Assembly: GCF_020520285.1 (NCBI RefSeq)
Contig: NZ_CP084742.1
Coordinates: 2,170,001 to 2,234,000 of the forward strand
Length of the DNA stretch: 64,000 bases
Direction: 5' to 3'
DNA from: Pseudomonas sp. L5B5
GTDB lineage: Bacteria; Pseudomonadota; Gammaproteobacteria; Pseudomonadales; Pseudomonadaceae
The position numbers and the translations under genes are program-made. Positions 1 through 9,487 of this stretch are shown one piece after another. A model generated the notes under the pieces. The model was not told where the DNA came from and ran no database searches. It was given only the letters and a program-made list of their open reading frames with translations. The number at the start of each line of letters is the position of its first letter. Position 1 is the first letter of the stretch.

Positions 1-1425
1 CTTGCACAAGTCGAAGATCTGCGCCGAGCGCTGGGCCGTGAAACGCGTGGCCAGGTTGGCCTTGAACTTGGCTTCCAGCAGGGGGATGCCCTCGGCCCGC
101 CGGCGACGGTGACCAATGGGATACTCGACCGCCACCTGCTCGGTGCAGCTGCCATCGGTGAAGAACACCTGCACCGCGTTGGCGATCGAGCGCTTGTCGG
201 CCTCCAGGTACTCGCGGGTGTAGCGCGGGTCCTCGACGACCTCCATCTTGTCGCGCAACTGGTCGATGATCGGATGGGCCGCGTGGAAGTCATCCTCGTA
301 GTGCTCGGCCACCAGGGCACCGAATGCCAGGGGCACGGCCGTCATGTATTGCAGGCAATGATCGCGGTCGGCGGCGTTGGCCAGCGGGCCGACCTTGGAA
401 ATGATGCGGATCGCCGACTCATGGGTGGTGATGACGATCCGCTCGATCTGCTGCAACCGATCGCGCACCTGGGGATGCAGGGCCACCGCGGCCTCGCAGG
501 CGGTTTGCGCATGGAACTCGGCCGGGAAGCTGATCTTGAACAGGATGTTCTCCATCACATAGCTGGCGTAGGCCTGCGGCAGGCTGAAGCGCCGCTGGCC
601 CTCGGGCTTGAGCGCCAGGTCCTTGTTGGTGTGGCTGAACAGCACATCGTAGAACCCCCACTGCGGCGCACTGAGCACCCCAGGGATGCCCATCTCGCCC
701 CGCAGGGCCATGTCCGCCAGGCGCACCCCACGACTGGACGCATCCCCCGCGGCCCAGGATTTGCGCGAGCCGGCGTTGGGTGCATGGCGATACGTGCGCA
801 GGGCCTGGCCATCGACAAAGGCGTGGGACAGCGCGGCCAGCAGCTGTTCGCGGTTGGCCCCCATCAGCCGAGCGCACACCGCAGTGGAGGCGACCTTGAC
901 CAGCAGCACATGATCGAGCCCGACGCGGTTGAAGGAGTTTTCCAGGGCGAAGATACCCTGGATTTCATGAGCCATGACCATCGCCTGCAGTACATCGCCC
1001 ATGCTCAGCGGCACCTCGCCGTCGGCCACGCGCTTCTGCGAAAGGTGATCGGCCACGGCGAGGATCCCGCCGAGGTTGTCCGATGGATGCCCCCATTCCG
1101 CTGCCAGCCAGGTGTCGTTGTAATCGAGCCAGCGCACGATGCAGCCGATGTCCCAGGCGGCCTTCACCGGGTCCAGGCAAAAGCGGGTACCCGGCACGCG
1201 CGCACCATGGGGCACCACGGTGCCTTCGACGATCGGCCCCAGGTGCTTGGTGCATTCGGGAAAACGCAAGGCCAGCAGGCCGCAGCCGAGGGTGTCCATC
1301 AGGCAGTTGCGCGCTGTATCGAGGGCTTCCTGGGAGTCGACGCGGTACTCCAGGACATAATCGGCGATGTCCTGCAAAACCAGGTCATAGTCGGGACGGT
1401 TGTTCAGATCAACGTTGGCGCTCAT
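1..1425 (-). CDS. prpD: 2-methylcitrate dehydratase PrpD, 3'-truncated by the window edge
   Basis: Dehydrates 2-methylcitrate in the 2-methylcitrate cycle of propionate degradation. Translating the minus strand from the ATG at 1425 gives [14 protein letters not shown], then [20 protein letters not shown] and [17 protein letters not shown], typical of the MmgE/PrpD family. The 475 codons present run open to base 1. The family is about 494 residues, so only about 20 C-terminal residues lie outside the window. It is the last gene of the gntR-prpB-prpC-acnD-prpF-prpD operon and is separated from prpF by a REP-type palindrome. An AcnD/PrpF pair is also present, so the dehydration step may be carried out by AcnD/PrpF, with PrpD partly redundant; this is inference from how such operons are understood. 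Confidence 0.96.
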   Translation of the reverse strand, partial: MSANVDLNNRPDYDLVLQDIADYVLEYRVDSQEALDTARNCLMDTLGCGLLALRFPECTKHLGPIVEGTVVPHGARVPGTRFCLDPVKAAWDIGCIVRWLDYNDTWLAAEWGHPSDNLGGILAVADHLSQKRVADGEVPLSMGDVLQAMVMAHEIQGIFALENSFNRVGLDHVLLVKVASTAVCARLMGANREQLLAALSHAFVDGQALRTYRHAPNAGSRKSWAAGDASSRGVRLADMALRGEMGIPGVLSAPQWGFYDVLFSHTNKDLALKPEGQRRFSLPQAYASYVMENILFKISFPAEFHAQTACEAAVALHPQVRDRLQQIERIVITTHESAIRIISKVGPLANAADRDHCLQYMTAVPLAFGALVAEHYEDDFHAAHPIIDQLRDKMEVVEDPRYTREYLEADKRSIANAVQVFFTDGSCTEQVAVEYPIGHRRRRAEGIPLLEAKFKANLATRFTAQRSAQIFDLCK

Positions 1426-1542
1426 GGATCATGTACTCCAGTGACAGGGTTGTAGGTAGGTCGATTCCTCAGGTTGCAGGTTCAGGTCAATAACGGCATC
1501 GCAGGTCTGCGCCTGCTCAGCGACTCAATTACCACTAGCGGT

Positions 1543-1690
1543 TGTGGCGAGGGAGCTTGCTCACGCCGGGTGGCGTGGCCGCCCAAAAGGCGGCCCATGG
1601 GTTGCAGCGGATCAATCGCGGGCTCGGGGCTTGCGACCGCTACGCGCCGGAACGCCGGCTGGCCGAGCGGGAGCAAGCTCCCTCGCCACA
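1543..1690. repeat. REP doublet (REPIN-like inverted repeat) between prpF and prpD
   Basis: TGTGGCGAGGGAGCTTGCTC at 1543-1562 is repeated as its exact reverse complement at 1671-1690. The 20-base arms enclose about 108 bases. This is the layout of the REP doublets scattered between genes in fluorescens-group Pseudomonas. The region 1426-1724 holds no convincing gene. The repeat lies inside the prp operon, so it could form an mRNA hairpin that affects expression or decay of the prpD part; that is inference. Confidence 0.85.
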
Positions 1691-1724
1691 GCAAGCCACA
1701 CCGCCACAGCAAGCGCTTCTCTTC

Positions 1725-2915
1725 CTAGAAACTGTCGCCGGGCACTCGCACCCAGCCTTCCATCAGCACCCGCGCGCTGCGACTCATGATGGCCTTGACC
1801 ACGGTCCAGTCGCCGTCGCTCAGGGTCGCCTCGGCGCCGACACGCAAGGTGCCCGAAGGATGGCCGAAGCGCACCGCGCTGCGCTCGCCACCACCGGCCG
1901 CGAGATTGACCAGGGTGCCCGGGATCGCCGCCGCCGTGCCGATGGCCACCGCTGCCGTGCCCATCATGGCGTGGTGCAACTTGCCCATGGACATGGCACG
2001 CACCAGCAGGTCGACATCCCCGGCCTTGACCGCCTTGCCACTGGAGGCCTGGTAATCCGCAGGTGCAGCGACAAAGGCGACTTTCGGCGTGTGCTGGCGC
2101 TGCGCGGCCTCGTCCAGGTGCTGGATCAGGCCCATGCGCAGGGCGCCGTGGGCGCGGATGGTCTCGAACATCGCGAGGGCCTTGGGGTCACCGTTGATGA
2201 CGCCCTGCAACTCGGTCCCGCGATAACCGATGTCCGCCGCATTGACGAAGATGGTGGGGATCCCGGCATTGATCAGGGTCGCCTTGAGGGTGCCGACACC
2301 CGGCACTTCCAGGTCGTCCACCAGGTTGCCGGTCGGGAACATCGAACCGCCGGCCCCCTCTTCCTCGGCTGCCGGATCGAGGAACTCCAGCTGCACTTCG
2401 GCCGCCGGAAAAGTCACCCCGTCCAGCTCGAAATCACCGGTCTCCTGGACCGCGCCGTCGGTGATCGGCACGTGGGCGATGATGGTCTTGCCGATGTTCG
2501 CCTGCCAGATACGCACCACGGCCATGCCGTTGCGAGGAATGCGCCCGGGGTCCACCAGGCCGCTGCTGATGGCGAACGAACCCACGGCCGCCGACAGGTT
2601 GCCGCAGTTGCCGCTCCAGTCGACGAAGGCCTTGTCGATGGCCACCTGGCCAAACAGGTAGTCGACGTCGTGGTCGGCCTTGATGCTCCGGGACAGGATC
2701 ACCGTCTTGCTGGTGCTGGAGGTCGCGCCGCCCATGCCGTCGATCTGCTTGTCATAGGGATCGGGGCTGCCGATCACCCGCAGCAGCAAGGCGTCACGGG
2801 CTGCACCCGGCAGCTGGGCCGCCTCGGGCAAGTCCTGCAGGTTGAAGAACACACCCTTGCTGGTGCCGCCCCGCATGTAGGTGGCGGGAATCTTGATTTG
2901 CGCTACGAATGCCAT
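1725..2915 (-). CDS. prpF: 2-methylaconitate cis-trans isomerase PrpF
   Basis: A 396-residue member of the PrpF/DUF453 family (diaminopimelate epimerase fold), beginning MAFVAQIKIPATYMRGGTSKGVFF. The YMRGGTSKG segment is the family signature. PrpF isomerises the trans-2-methylaconitate made by AcnD to the cis form that can be rehydrated to 2-methylisocitrate. The ATG at 2915 has AGGA about 11 bases upstream. It lies just downstream of acnD (61-base gap), the usual partner arrangement. Full family length, no sign of damage. Confidence 0.97.
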   Translation of the reverse strand: MAFVAQIKIPATYMRGGTSKGVFFNLQDLPEAAQLPGAARDALLLRVIGSPDPYDKQIDGMGGATSSTSKTVILSRSIKADHDVDYLFGQVAIDKAFVDWSGNCGNLSAAVGSFAISSGLVDPGRIPRNGMAVVRIWQANIGKTIIAHVPITDGAVQETGDFELDGVTFPAAEVQLEFLDPAAEEEGAGGSMFPTGNLVDDLEVPGVGTLKATLINAGIPTIFVNAADIGYRGTELQGVINGDPKALAMFETIRAHGALRMGLIQHLDEAAQRQHTPKVAFVAAPADYQASSGKAVKAGDVDLLVRAMSMGKLHHAMMGTAAVAIGTAAAIPGTLVNLAAGGGERSAVRFGHPSGTLRVGAEATLSDGDWTVVKAIMSRSARVLMEGWVRVPGDSF

Positions 2916-2976
2916 GAATTTCAGGTCCTGATAAAGACCGGGGGCGGTGCCTTGCGGCCCGCCCCCGGTGCGTCGC

Positions 2977-5571
2977 TTAAACGGCTACAGCCGATTCCAG
3001 GAAGTCCTGGGCGAAGCGTTGCAGCACGCCGCCCGCCTCATAGATCAACACCTCTTCGGCGGTGTCGAGGCGGCAGGTCACCGGCACCTCGAGCCGCTCG
3101 CCATTGCGGCGGTTGATCACCAGGGTCAGTTGCGCCCGAGGCGTACGCGCGCCGATCACGTCGTAGGTTTCGGTGCCGTCCAGGCCCAGGGTCTTGCGGT
3201 CGGTGCCCGCCAGGAACTCCAGCGGCAGCACGCCCATGCCCACCAGGTTGGTGCGATGGATGCGCTCGAAGCCTTCGGCGACGATGGCTTCCACGCCCGC
3301 CAGACGTACGCCCTTGGCCGCCCAGTCGCGGGACGAGCCCTGGCCGTAGTCGGCACCGGCGACGATGATCAGTGGCTGCTTGCGCTCCATGTAGGTTTCG
3401 ATGGCTTCCCACATCCGCGTCACTTTGCCTTCCGGCTCGATCCGCGCCAGGGAACCCTGCTTGACCTTGCCGTCTTCCTGGACCATTTCGTTGAACAGTT
3501 TCGGGTTGGCGAAGGTCGCGCGCTGAGCGGTCAGGTGGTCGCCACGGTGGGTCGCGTAGGAGTTGAAGTCCTCTTCCGGCAGGCCCATTTTCGCCAGGTA
3601 CTCACCCGCCGCACTGCCCGCCATGATGGCGTTGGACGGCGACAGGTGATCGGTGGTGATGTTGTCCGGCAGCACCGCCAGCGGGCGCATTCCGGTGAGA
3701 CTGCGCTCGCCGGCCAGGGCCCCTTCCCAGTAGGGAGGGCGACGGATGTAGGTGCTCTGCGGGCGCCACTCGTACAGCGGCTCGACTTTCGGACCGGTGT
3801 CTTCGTGGATGGCGAACATCGGGATGTAGACCTTGCGGAACTGCTCTGGCTTGACCGCCGCCTTGACCACCGCGTCGATTTCTTCATCGCTCGGCCAGAT
3901 GTCCTTGAGGCGGATTTCGGAGCCGTTGGCGTCCAGGCCCAGCACGTCCTTCTCGATATCGAAGCGGATGGTCCCGGCAATGGCGTAGGCCACCACCAGC
4001 GGCGGCGAAGCCAGGAACGCCTGCTTGGCGTAAGGGTGGATACGCCCGTCGAAGTTGCGGTTGCCCGAGAGCACGGCGGTGGCGTACAGGTCGCGGTCGA
4101 TGATTTCCTTCTGGATCACCGGGTCCAGGGCGCCGGACATGCCGTTGCACGTGGTGCAGGCAAAGGCCACCACGCCAAAGCCCAGTTGCTCCAACTCATG
4201 CCCCAGGCCGGCCTCTTCCAGGTACATGGCCACGGTTTTCGAACCCGGGGCCAGGGACGACTTGACCCATGGCTTGCGGGTCAGGCCCAGCTTGTTGGCA
4301 TTGCGCGCCAGCAGGCCGGCGGCGATCACGTTGCGCGGGTTGCTGGTGTTGGTGCAGCTGGTGATGGCGGCGATGATCACCGCGCCGTCAGGCATCTGCC
4401 CCGGGGTTTCGGACCACTGTCCGGCGATGCCCTTGGCCGCCAGGTCGCGGGTGGCGACCCGGGCGTGGGGATTGCTCGGGCCGGCCATGTTGCGCACCAC
4501 CGAGGACAGGTCGAACTGCAAGCCGCGCTCGTAGTGGGCGTTCTTCAGGCTGTCGGCCCACAGGCCGGTGTGCTTGGCGTAGTTCTCCACCAGCCGCACT
4601 TGCTCGTCTTCACGGCCGGTGAGCCTCAAGTAGTCGATGGTCTGCTGGTCGATGTAGAACATCGCCGCCGTGGCGCCGTATTCCGGGGCCATGTTGGAGA
4701 TGGTCGCGCGGTCGCCCAGGGTCAGCGCCGCCGCACCTTCGCCGAAGAACTCCAGCCAGGCACCCACCACCTTCTGCTTGCGCAGGAACTCGGTCAGCGC
4801 CAGCACCATGTCGGTGGCGGTGATGCCCGGTTGCAGCTTGCCGGTGAGTTCGACGCCGACGATTTCCGGCAGGCGCATCCACGAGGCGCGACCGAGCATC
4901 ACGCTCTCGGCTTCCAGGCCACCAACACCAATGGCGATGACCCCCAGCGCATCCACGTGCGGAGTGTGGCTGTCGGTGCCGACGCAGGTATCAGGGAAGG
5001 CCACACCGTCGCGCACCTGAATCACCGGGGACATTTTCTCCAGGTTGATCTGGTGCATGATGCCGTTGCCCGGCGGGATCACATCGACGTTCTTGAAGGC
5101 CTTCTTGGTCCAGTTGATGAAGTGGAACCGGTCCTCGTTGCGCCGGTCTTCGATGGCGCGGTTCTTGTCGAAGGCGTCCGGGTCGAAACCGCCGCATTCC
5201 ACGGCCAGGGAGTGGTCGACGATCAACTGGGTCGGTACCACCGGGTTGACCAGCGCCGGGTCGCCGCCCTGGTCGGCAATCGCATCGCGCAGGCCGGCCA
5301 GGTCCACCAGGGCGGTCTGGCCAAGAATGTCGTGGCACACCACGCGGGCCGGGTACCAGGGGAAGTCCAGGTCGTCACGACGCTCGATCAACTGGTTCAG
5401 CGACGCGTCGAGGGTCGCCGGATCGCAGCGACGCACGAGGTTTTCCGCCAGCACCCGCGAGGTGTACGGCAGGCTGTCGTAGGCGCCCGGCTTGAGGGCA
5501 TCGACGGCCTCACGGACATCGTAATAATCCAGTCGGGTACCCGGTAACGGTTTACGGAATTCAGTGTTCAT
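2977..5571 (-). CDS. acnD: Fe/S-dependent 2-methylisocitrate dehydratase AcnD
   Basis: An 864-residue aconitase-superfamily protein. The [4Fe-4S] cysteines are visible in AITSCTNTSNP and CTTCNGMSG, and the C-terminal swivel domain carries DYGQGSSRDWAAKG. Its length and its place between prpC and prpF separate it from the TCA aconitase AcnA (about 890-910 residues). It dehydrates 2-methylcitrate to trans-2-methylaconitate, which PrpF then isomerises. The start is the ATG at 5571; no strong Shine-Dalgarno is visible there. Long open frames on the opposite strand across this gene are high-GC shadows. Confidence 0.96.
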   Translation of the reverse strand: MNTEFRKPLPGTRLDYYDVREAVDALKPGAYDSLPYTSRVLAENLVRRCDPATLDASLNQLIERRDDLDFPWYPARVVCHDILGQTALVDLAGLRDAIADQGGDPALVNPVVPTQLIVDHSLAVECGGFDPDAFDKNRAIEDRRNEDRFHFINWTKKAFKNVDVIPPGNGIMHQINLEKMSPVIQVRDGVAFPDTCVGTDSHTPHVDALGVIAIGVGGLEAESVMLGRASWMRLPEIVGVELTGKLQPGITATDMVLALTEFLRKQKVVGAWLEFFGEGAAALTLGDRATISNMAPEYGATAAMFYIDQQTIDYLRLTGREDEQVRLVENYAKHTGLWADSLKNAHYERGLQFDLSSVVRNMAGPSNPHARVATRDLAAKGIAGQWSETPGQMPDGAVIIAAITSCTNTSNPRNVIAAGLLARNANKLGLTRKPWVKSSLAPGSKTVAMYLEEAGLGHELEQLGFGVVAFACTTCNGMSGALDPVIQKEIIDRDLYATAVLSGNRNFDGRIHPYAKQAFLASPPLVVAYAIAGTIRFDIEKDVLGLDANGSEIRLKDIWPSDEEIDAVVKAAVKPEQFRKVYIPMFAIHEDTGPKVEPLYEWRPQSTYIRRPPYWEGALAGERSLTGMRPLAVLPDNITTDHLSPSNAIMAGSAAGEYLAKMGLPEEDFNSYATHRGDHLTAQRATFANPKLFNEMVQEDGKVKQGSLARIEPEGKVTRMWEAIETYMERKQPLIIVAGADYGQGSSRDWAAKGVRLAGVEAIVAEGFERIHRTNLVGMGVLPLEFLAGTDRKTLGLDGTETYDVIGARTPRAQLTLVINRRNGERLEVPVTCRLDTAEEVLIYEAGGVLQRFAQDFLESAVAV

Positions 5572-5631
5572 CGTCAGAACTCGGTCACGGTGATTACAAG
5601 AGGTGGGGCCAGTACTGAAACCGCTCCCCCT

Positions 5632-5722
5632 GCAGCAGCAAAGCTTGCTCGCGATAGCGGTGTGACGGTCGACATCGGGTGTTGAATGTCACTCCGTCTT
5701 CGCGGGCAAGCCTCGCTCCTAC
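5632..5722. repeat. REP-type inverted repeat between prpC and acnD
   Basis: GCAAAGCTTGCTCGCGAT near 5638-5655 is matched in inverted orientation by CGCGGGCAAGCCTCGCTCC at 5701-5719. Both are arms of the common fluorescens-group REP sequence (GTAGGAGCGAGGCTTGCCCGCGA type). The 192-base gap between prpC and acnD contains this repeat and no recognisable gene. Confidence 0.75.
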
Positions 5723-5763
5723 AAGGCTCTGGGGTTATCCAGCAACGGGCGTTCAGCCACCAT

Positions 5764-6891
5764 TCAGCGACGCTCGATTGGCACGAACTTGCGCTGTTCA
5801 ACGCCGGTGTACTCGGCGCTTGGACGGATGATGCGGTTGTTGGCGCGCTGTTCGAACACGTGGGCGGCCCAGCCAGTCAGGCGCGAGCAGACGAAGATCG
5901 GGGTGAACAGCTTGGTCGGGATGCCCATGAAGTGATACGCCGAGGCGTGGTAGAAGTCGGCGTTGGGGAACAGCTTCTTCTGTTCCCACATGGTCTTGTC
6001 GATGGCTTCGGAGACCGGGAACAGCACCTTGTCGCCCACCTGGTCGGCCAGTTGCCTGGACCAGCCCTTGATCACCTCGTTGCGCGGGTCGGACTCTTTG
6101 TAGATCGCATGGCCAAACCCCATGATCTTGTCCTTGCGCTCGAGCATCCTGAGCAACTCGGCCGTGGCTTCTTCCGGCCCCTGGAAGCGCTCGATCAGCT
6201 CCATCGCCGCCTCGTTGGCCCCGCCGTGCAGCGGGCCGCGCAGCGAGCCGATGGCCGCGGTGATGCACGAGTACAGGTCCGACAGGGTCGAGGCGCATAC
6301 ACGAGCGGTGAAGGTCGAGGCGTTGAATTCATGCTCGGCGTAGAGGATCAGCGAGACGTTCATCACCTTGACGTGCAAGTCGCTGGGTTTCTTGCCATGC
6401 AGCAGGTGCAGGAAGTGACCACCAATGGACGGCTCGTCGCTGACGCATTTGATGCGCACACCGTCATGGCTGAAGCGGTACCAGTAGCACATGATCGCCG
6501 GGAACGCCGCCAGCAGGCGGTCGGTGGTGTCCTGCTGCTGGGAGAAATCCTTCTCCGGCTCGATATTGCCCAGGAACGAGCAACCGGTGCGCATCACATC
6601 CATGGGGTGGGCCTGGGCAGGAATACGCTCCAGCACTTCCTTCAGGGCCTGGGGCAGGTCGCGCAGCTTGCCCAGCTTGGCGATGTAGGCCGCCAACTGT
6701 TCCTGAGTCGGCAGCTCGCCGTACAGCAGCAGGTAGGCGACTTCCTCGAACTGGGCATCGGCGGCCAGCTCTCGCACGTCATAACCGCGGTAGGTCAGAC
6801 CGGCACCAGCCTGGCCCACGGTGGACAACGCGGTTTGCCCGGCCACCTGGCCACGCAGACCTGCGCCACTCAATACTTTTGCTTCGGCCAT
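5764..6891 (-). CDS. prpC: 2-methylcitrate synthase PrpC
   Basis: Condenses propionyl-CoA with oxaloacetate. The 375-residue citrate-synthase-fold protein starts MAEAKVLSGAGLRGQ. It has the conserved histidine segments LHGGANEAAM and GFGHAIYKESDPRN and the C-terminal FEQRANNRIIRPSAEYTG. The ATG at 6891 was chosen over an in-frame codon 12 bases upstream because GGAGAG lies 5 bases before it and the length then matches the family. It is followed by acnD after a 192-base gap carrying a REP palindrome. Confidence 0.97.
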   Translation of the reverse strand: MAEAKVLSGAGLRGQVAGQTALSTVGQAGAGLTYRGYDVRELAADAQFEEVAYLLLYGELPTQEQLAAYIAKLGKLRDLPQALKEVLERIPAQAHPMDVMRTGCSFLGNIEPEKDFSQQQDTTDRLLAAFPAIMCYWYRFSHDGVRIKCVSDEPSIGGHFLHLLHGKKPSDLHVKVMNVSLILYAEHEFNASTFTARVCASTLSDLYSCITAAIGSLRGPLHGGANEAAMELIERFQGPEEATAELLRMLERKDKIMGFGHAIYKESDPRNEVIKGWSRQLADQVGDKVLFPVSEAIDKTMWEQKKLFPNADFYHASAYHFMGIPTKLFTPIFVCSRLTGWAAHVFEQRANNRIIRPSAEYTGVEQRKFVPIERR

Positions 6892-6956
6892 TGCTCTCTC
6901 CAATCTTGAATTTGTTAGGGACTTGGCAACTTCACGGGTCGGGGCTCCCCCGACAG

Positions 6957-7058
6957 TGCAGGAACGAGTTTGCTCGCGATCCGGGCCCGCGCACCCCAGC
7001 GTGCCAGGGACTGCGCGTTAGCGTTGACGGCCATCGTGAGCAAGCTCGCTCCCACAGG
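6957..7058. repeat. REP-type inverted repeat between prpB and prpC
   Basis: Arms GGAACGAGTTTGCTCGCGAT (6961-6980) and GTGAGCAAGCTCGCTCCCAC (about 7036-7055) face each other with about 55 bases between. This is the third REP doublet inside the prp operon. The 6892-7065 gap holds no gene. Confidence 0.75.
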
Positions 7059-7065
7059 GATTGAT

Positions 7066-7959
7066 TCAGCCTTTCTTCTGCGCGAACAGCGCGTCGAGCT
7101 TCTGCTCGAAGCTGTGGTAGTCGATGCGATCGTAGAGCTCCATGCGGGTCTGCATGGTATCGATCACGTTCTGCTGGGTGCCGTCGCGGCGGATGGCGGT
7201 GTAGACGTTTTCCGCGGCCTTGTTCATGGCACGGAACGCCGACAGCGGGTACAGCACCAGGGAAACATCCACGGATTTCAATTGTTCGGTGGTGTACAGC
7301 GGGGTTGCGCCGAATTCGGTGATGTTGGCCAGGATCGGTGCCTTCACCCGATCGGCGAAGATCTTGTACATCTCAAGCTCGGTGATGGCTTCGGGGAAGA
7401 CCATGTCGGCACCGGCCTCGATGCAGGCCGCAGCACGTTCCAGGGCCGACTCCAGGCCTTCCACGGCCAGGGCGTCGGTGCGCGCCATGATCACGAAGCT
7501 GTCGTCGGTGCGGGCATCCACCGCGGCCTTGATGCGATCGACCATTTCCTGCTGGGACACGATTTCCTTGTTCGGACGGTGACCGCAGCGCTTGGCGCCG
7601 ACCTGGTCTTCGATGTGGATTGCCGCGGCGCCGAACTTGATCATCGACTTGACGGTGCGCGCCACGTTGAACGCCGAGGAGCCGAAGCCGGTATCCACGT
7701 CCACCAGCAGGGGCAGGTCGCAGACGTCGGTGATGCGGCGCACGTCAGTGAGGACGTCGTCCAGGCCGGTGATGCCCAGGTCAGGCAGGCCGAGGGAGCC
7801 GGCAGCGACCCCGCCACCGGACAGATAAATGGCCTTGAAACCGGCGCGCTTGGCCAGCAGGGCATGGTTGGCGTTGATCGCGCCGACGACTTGCAGTGGC
7901 TGTTCGCTGGCGACCGCATCGCGGAAACGCTGGCCTGGAGTGCTCTTGTTGGAACTCAT
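7066..7959 (-). CDS. prpB: 2-methylisocitrate lyase PrpB
   Basis: Cleaves 2-methylisocitrate to pyruvate and succinate, the last step of the cycle. The 297-residue PEP mutase/isocitrate lyase-type TIM barrel contains the catalytic loop motif KRCGH (in [14 protein letters not shown]), the Mg-binding VDVDTGFG and IHIEDQ segments, and [13 protein letters not shown]. The start ATG at 7959 overlaps the stop of the upstream GntR gene (ATGA), so the two are translationally coupled and the operon begins with its own regulator. Confidence 0.97.
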   Translation of the reverse strand: MSSNKSTPGQRFRDAVASEQPLQVVGAINANHALLAKRAGFKAIYLSGGGVAAGSLGLPDLGITGLDDVLTDVRRITDVCDLPLLVDVDTGFGSSAFNVARTVKSMIKFGAAAIHIEDQVGAKRCGHRPNKEIVSQQEMVDRIKAAVDARTDDSFVIMARTDALAVEGLESALERAAACIEAGADMVFPEAITELEMYKIFADRVKAPILANITEFGATPLYTTEQLKSVDVSLVLYPLSAFRAMNKAAENVYTAIRRDGTQQNVIDTMQTRMELYDRIDYHSFEQKLDALFAQKKG

Positions 7960-8678
7960 GACTCACCTCGTGGAGTGGCTGTCGGTTGGGCGCTGTCCTG
8001 GTAGTGACGCGCGATATTGCGTTTCGAGGCGCCGATATGGCGACGCATCAGTAGCTCGGCCAGTTCGCCGTCGCGATCGGCAATGGCATCGAGAATCCGG
8101 TGGTGCTCGGCAAAGGCCTGGTGCGGCCGATTGGGCGTGGCGGAAAACTGGATGCGGTACATGCGCACCAGTTGATACAGCTCGCCGCAGAGCATTTGCG
8201 TGAGGGTGCGATTGCCCGCGCCCTGGATGATCCGGTAGTGGAAGTCGAAATCCCCTTCCTGCTGGTAGTAGCCGACACCGGCCTGGAACGCCGCGTCGCG
8301 TTCGTGGGTCTCGAGCACCCGGCGCAGGTCGTCGATCTCGGCCACGCTCATGCGCTCGGCCGCCAGGCGGCAGGCCATGCCCTCCAGCGACTCGCGGATC
8401 TCATAGAGTTCGATCAGCTCCGCGTGGCTCAAGGACACCACCCGGGCGCCGACATGGGGCACGCGTACCAGCAGGCGCTGGCCTTCCAGGCGATGGATGG
8501 CCTCGCGCAGCGGGCCACGACTGATGCCATAGGTGCGGGCCAGCTCGGGCTCGGAGATCTTGCTGCCGGGGGCGATCTCGCCCTTGACGATGGCGGCCTG
8601 GATACGCCGGAAGACGTTTTCGGACAGGGTCTCGGAGTCGTCTTGCGTCGGCGTCGGGCGGTCCAGTTGATCCAGCAT
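7956..8678 (-). CDS. GntR-family (FCD subfamily) regulator of the propionate operon
   Basis: A 240-residue protein with an N-terminal winged helix ([36 protein letters not shown]..., residues about 18-80) and a C-terminal all-helical FCD ligand-binding domain ([21 protein letters not shown], then [12 protein letters not shown] and MRRHI). The ATG at 8678 ([14 protein letters not shown]) was preferred to an upstream codon at 8783 because the extra 35 residues are encoded by promoter and operator DNA. It probably represses its own transcript and prpBCD-acnD-prpF, induced by a cycle intermediate; this follows from FadR-type GntR family knowledge and the operators at its promoter. Confidence 0.9.
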   Translation of the reverse strand: MLDQLDRPTPTQDDSETLSENVFRRIQAAIVKGEIAPGSKISEPELARTYGISRGPLREAIHRLEGQRLLVRVPHVGARVVSLSHAELIELYEIRESLEGMACRLAAERMSVAEIDDLRRVLETHERDAAFQAGVGYYQQEGDFDFHYRIIQGAGNRTLTQMLCGELYQLVRMYRIQFSATPNRPHQAFAEHHRILDAIADRDGELAELLMRRHIGASKRNIARHYQDSAQPTATPRGES

Positions 8679-8680
8679 AT

Positions 8681-8764
8681 TGTCGACACCTTTGAAATCA
8701 ATGAGGCAAAAATTAGCCAATAGCCCCAACACAGTCAAAGGAAAAATTGAGATTGTCGACAATC
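8681..8764 (-). promoter_or_regulatory. prp operon promoter with two TGTCGACA operators
   Basis: On the minus strand there is TTGACT (8738-8733), a 17-base spacer, and TAATTT (8715-8710), a good sigma-70 promoter predicting a start near 8703. A perfect 14-base palindrome GATTGTCGACAATC (8751-8764) lies just upstream of the -35 box. A second copy, ATTGTCGACA (8679-8688), lies downstream of the start site and touches the ATG of the regulator. Two operators bracketing a promoter suggest autorepression by the GntR protein. Confidence 0.75.
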
Positions 8765-8945
8765 GTCTAATAACCCACGGCACTCAAGCGAGACAAAAGG
8801 CCCACCCCCGGCGCTGGCGCCATGAAACCAGCATGCTAGAATGCCGCCCGCATTGACCTGCCATCTGCCCATGGCATGCACACGAGGGAGCTTGCGCAGC
8901 AATGCCGGTCGCCTTGAACTGAAGAACCCATGCCCATCAGGATCT

Positions 8946-9482
8946 ATGACTCTCAAGGCCCTTCTCCCACTGCTCTGCCTGCTTGTCCTGCCCGGTACCG
9001 GCATCGCCGCCGGCAAGACTGTCTATGGCTTGAATGAATATGCACAACTCTCGGGCATCGACCTGGAAGTTGCCGCCAAGCTCGACACCGGCGCCAAGAC
9101 CGCTTCGCTGAGTGCCCGGGACATCAAGCGTTTCAAGCGCAACGGCGAATCCTGGGTGCGCTTCTACCTGGCCATCGACACCGCCCACTCCCATCCCATC
9201 GAGCGCCCCCTGGCCCGGGTCAGCAAGATCAAGCGCCGTGCCGGCGACTATGACCCCGATGAGGACAAGAACTACACGGCTCGCCCGGTAATTGCCCTGG
9301 ATATCTGCATGGGCAGCGCCTTGCGCAGCATCGAAGTGAACTTGACCGACCGCAGCGCATTCCAATACCCGCTCCTGATCGGCTCCGAAGCCCTCAAGCG
9401 TTTCGATGCGCTGGTCGATCCCAGTCTTAAATACGCTGCTGGCAAACCCGCCTGCGCCACCGACGCTCATACCGCAGAGTAA
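8946..9482 (+). CDS. Retropepsin-like ATP-dependent zinc protease family protein (RimB-like), exported
   Basis: A 178-residue protein with an N-terminal signal or anchor (MTLKALLPLLCLLVLPGTGIAA). The core resembles pepsin-like half-proteases: KLDTGAKTASLSA at residues about 46-56 has the D-T/S-G active-site signature, followed by IGSEALKRFDALVDPSLKY. Such proteins are annotated ATP-dependent zinc protease/RimK-LysX family (PF05618); the zinc and ATP attributes are inherited names, not visible here. The ATG at 8946 has AGGA upstream; an in-frame extension to 8841 would hide the signal peptide. It is followed 5 bases later by the transglutaminase-like membrane protein, so these form an operon. 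Confidence 0.85.
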   Translation: MTLKALLPLLCLLVLPGTGIAAGKTVYGLNEYAQLSGIDLEVAAKLDTGAKTASLSARDIKRFKRNGESWVRFYLAIDTAHSHPIERPLARVSKIKRRAGDYDPDEDKNYTARPVIALDICMGSALRSIEVNLTDRSAFQYPLLIGSEALKRFDALVDPSLKYAAGKPACATDAHTAE

Positions 9483-9487
9483 TTCCA

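Noticed and set aside
2947..5547. An 866-codon open frame on the plus strand across acnD, and other very long frames such as 1542-3116, 23049-24911, 33533-35929, 37024-38601 and 45457-47298
   Set aside because: They lie opposite well-supported genes, have no recognisable product and lack ribosome binding sites. Long antisense or out-of-frame open frames are expected from the high third-position GC bias of Pseudomonas genes.
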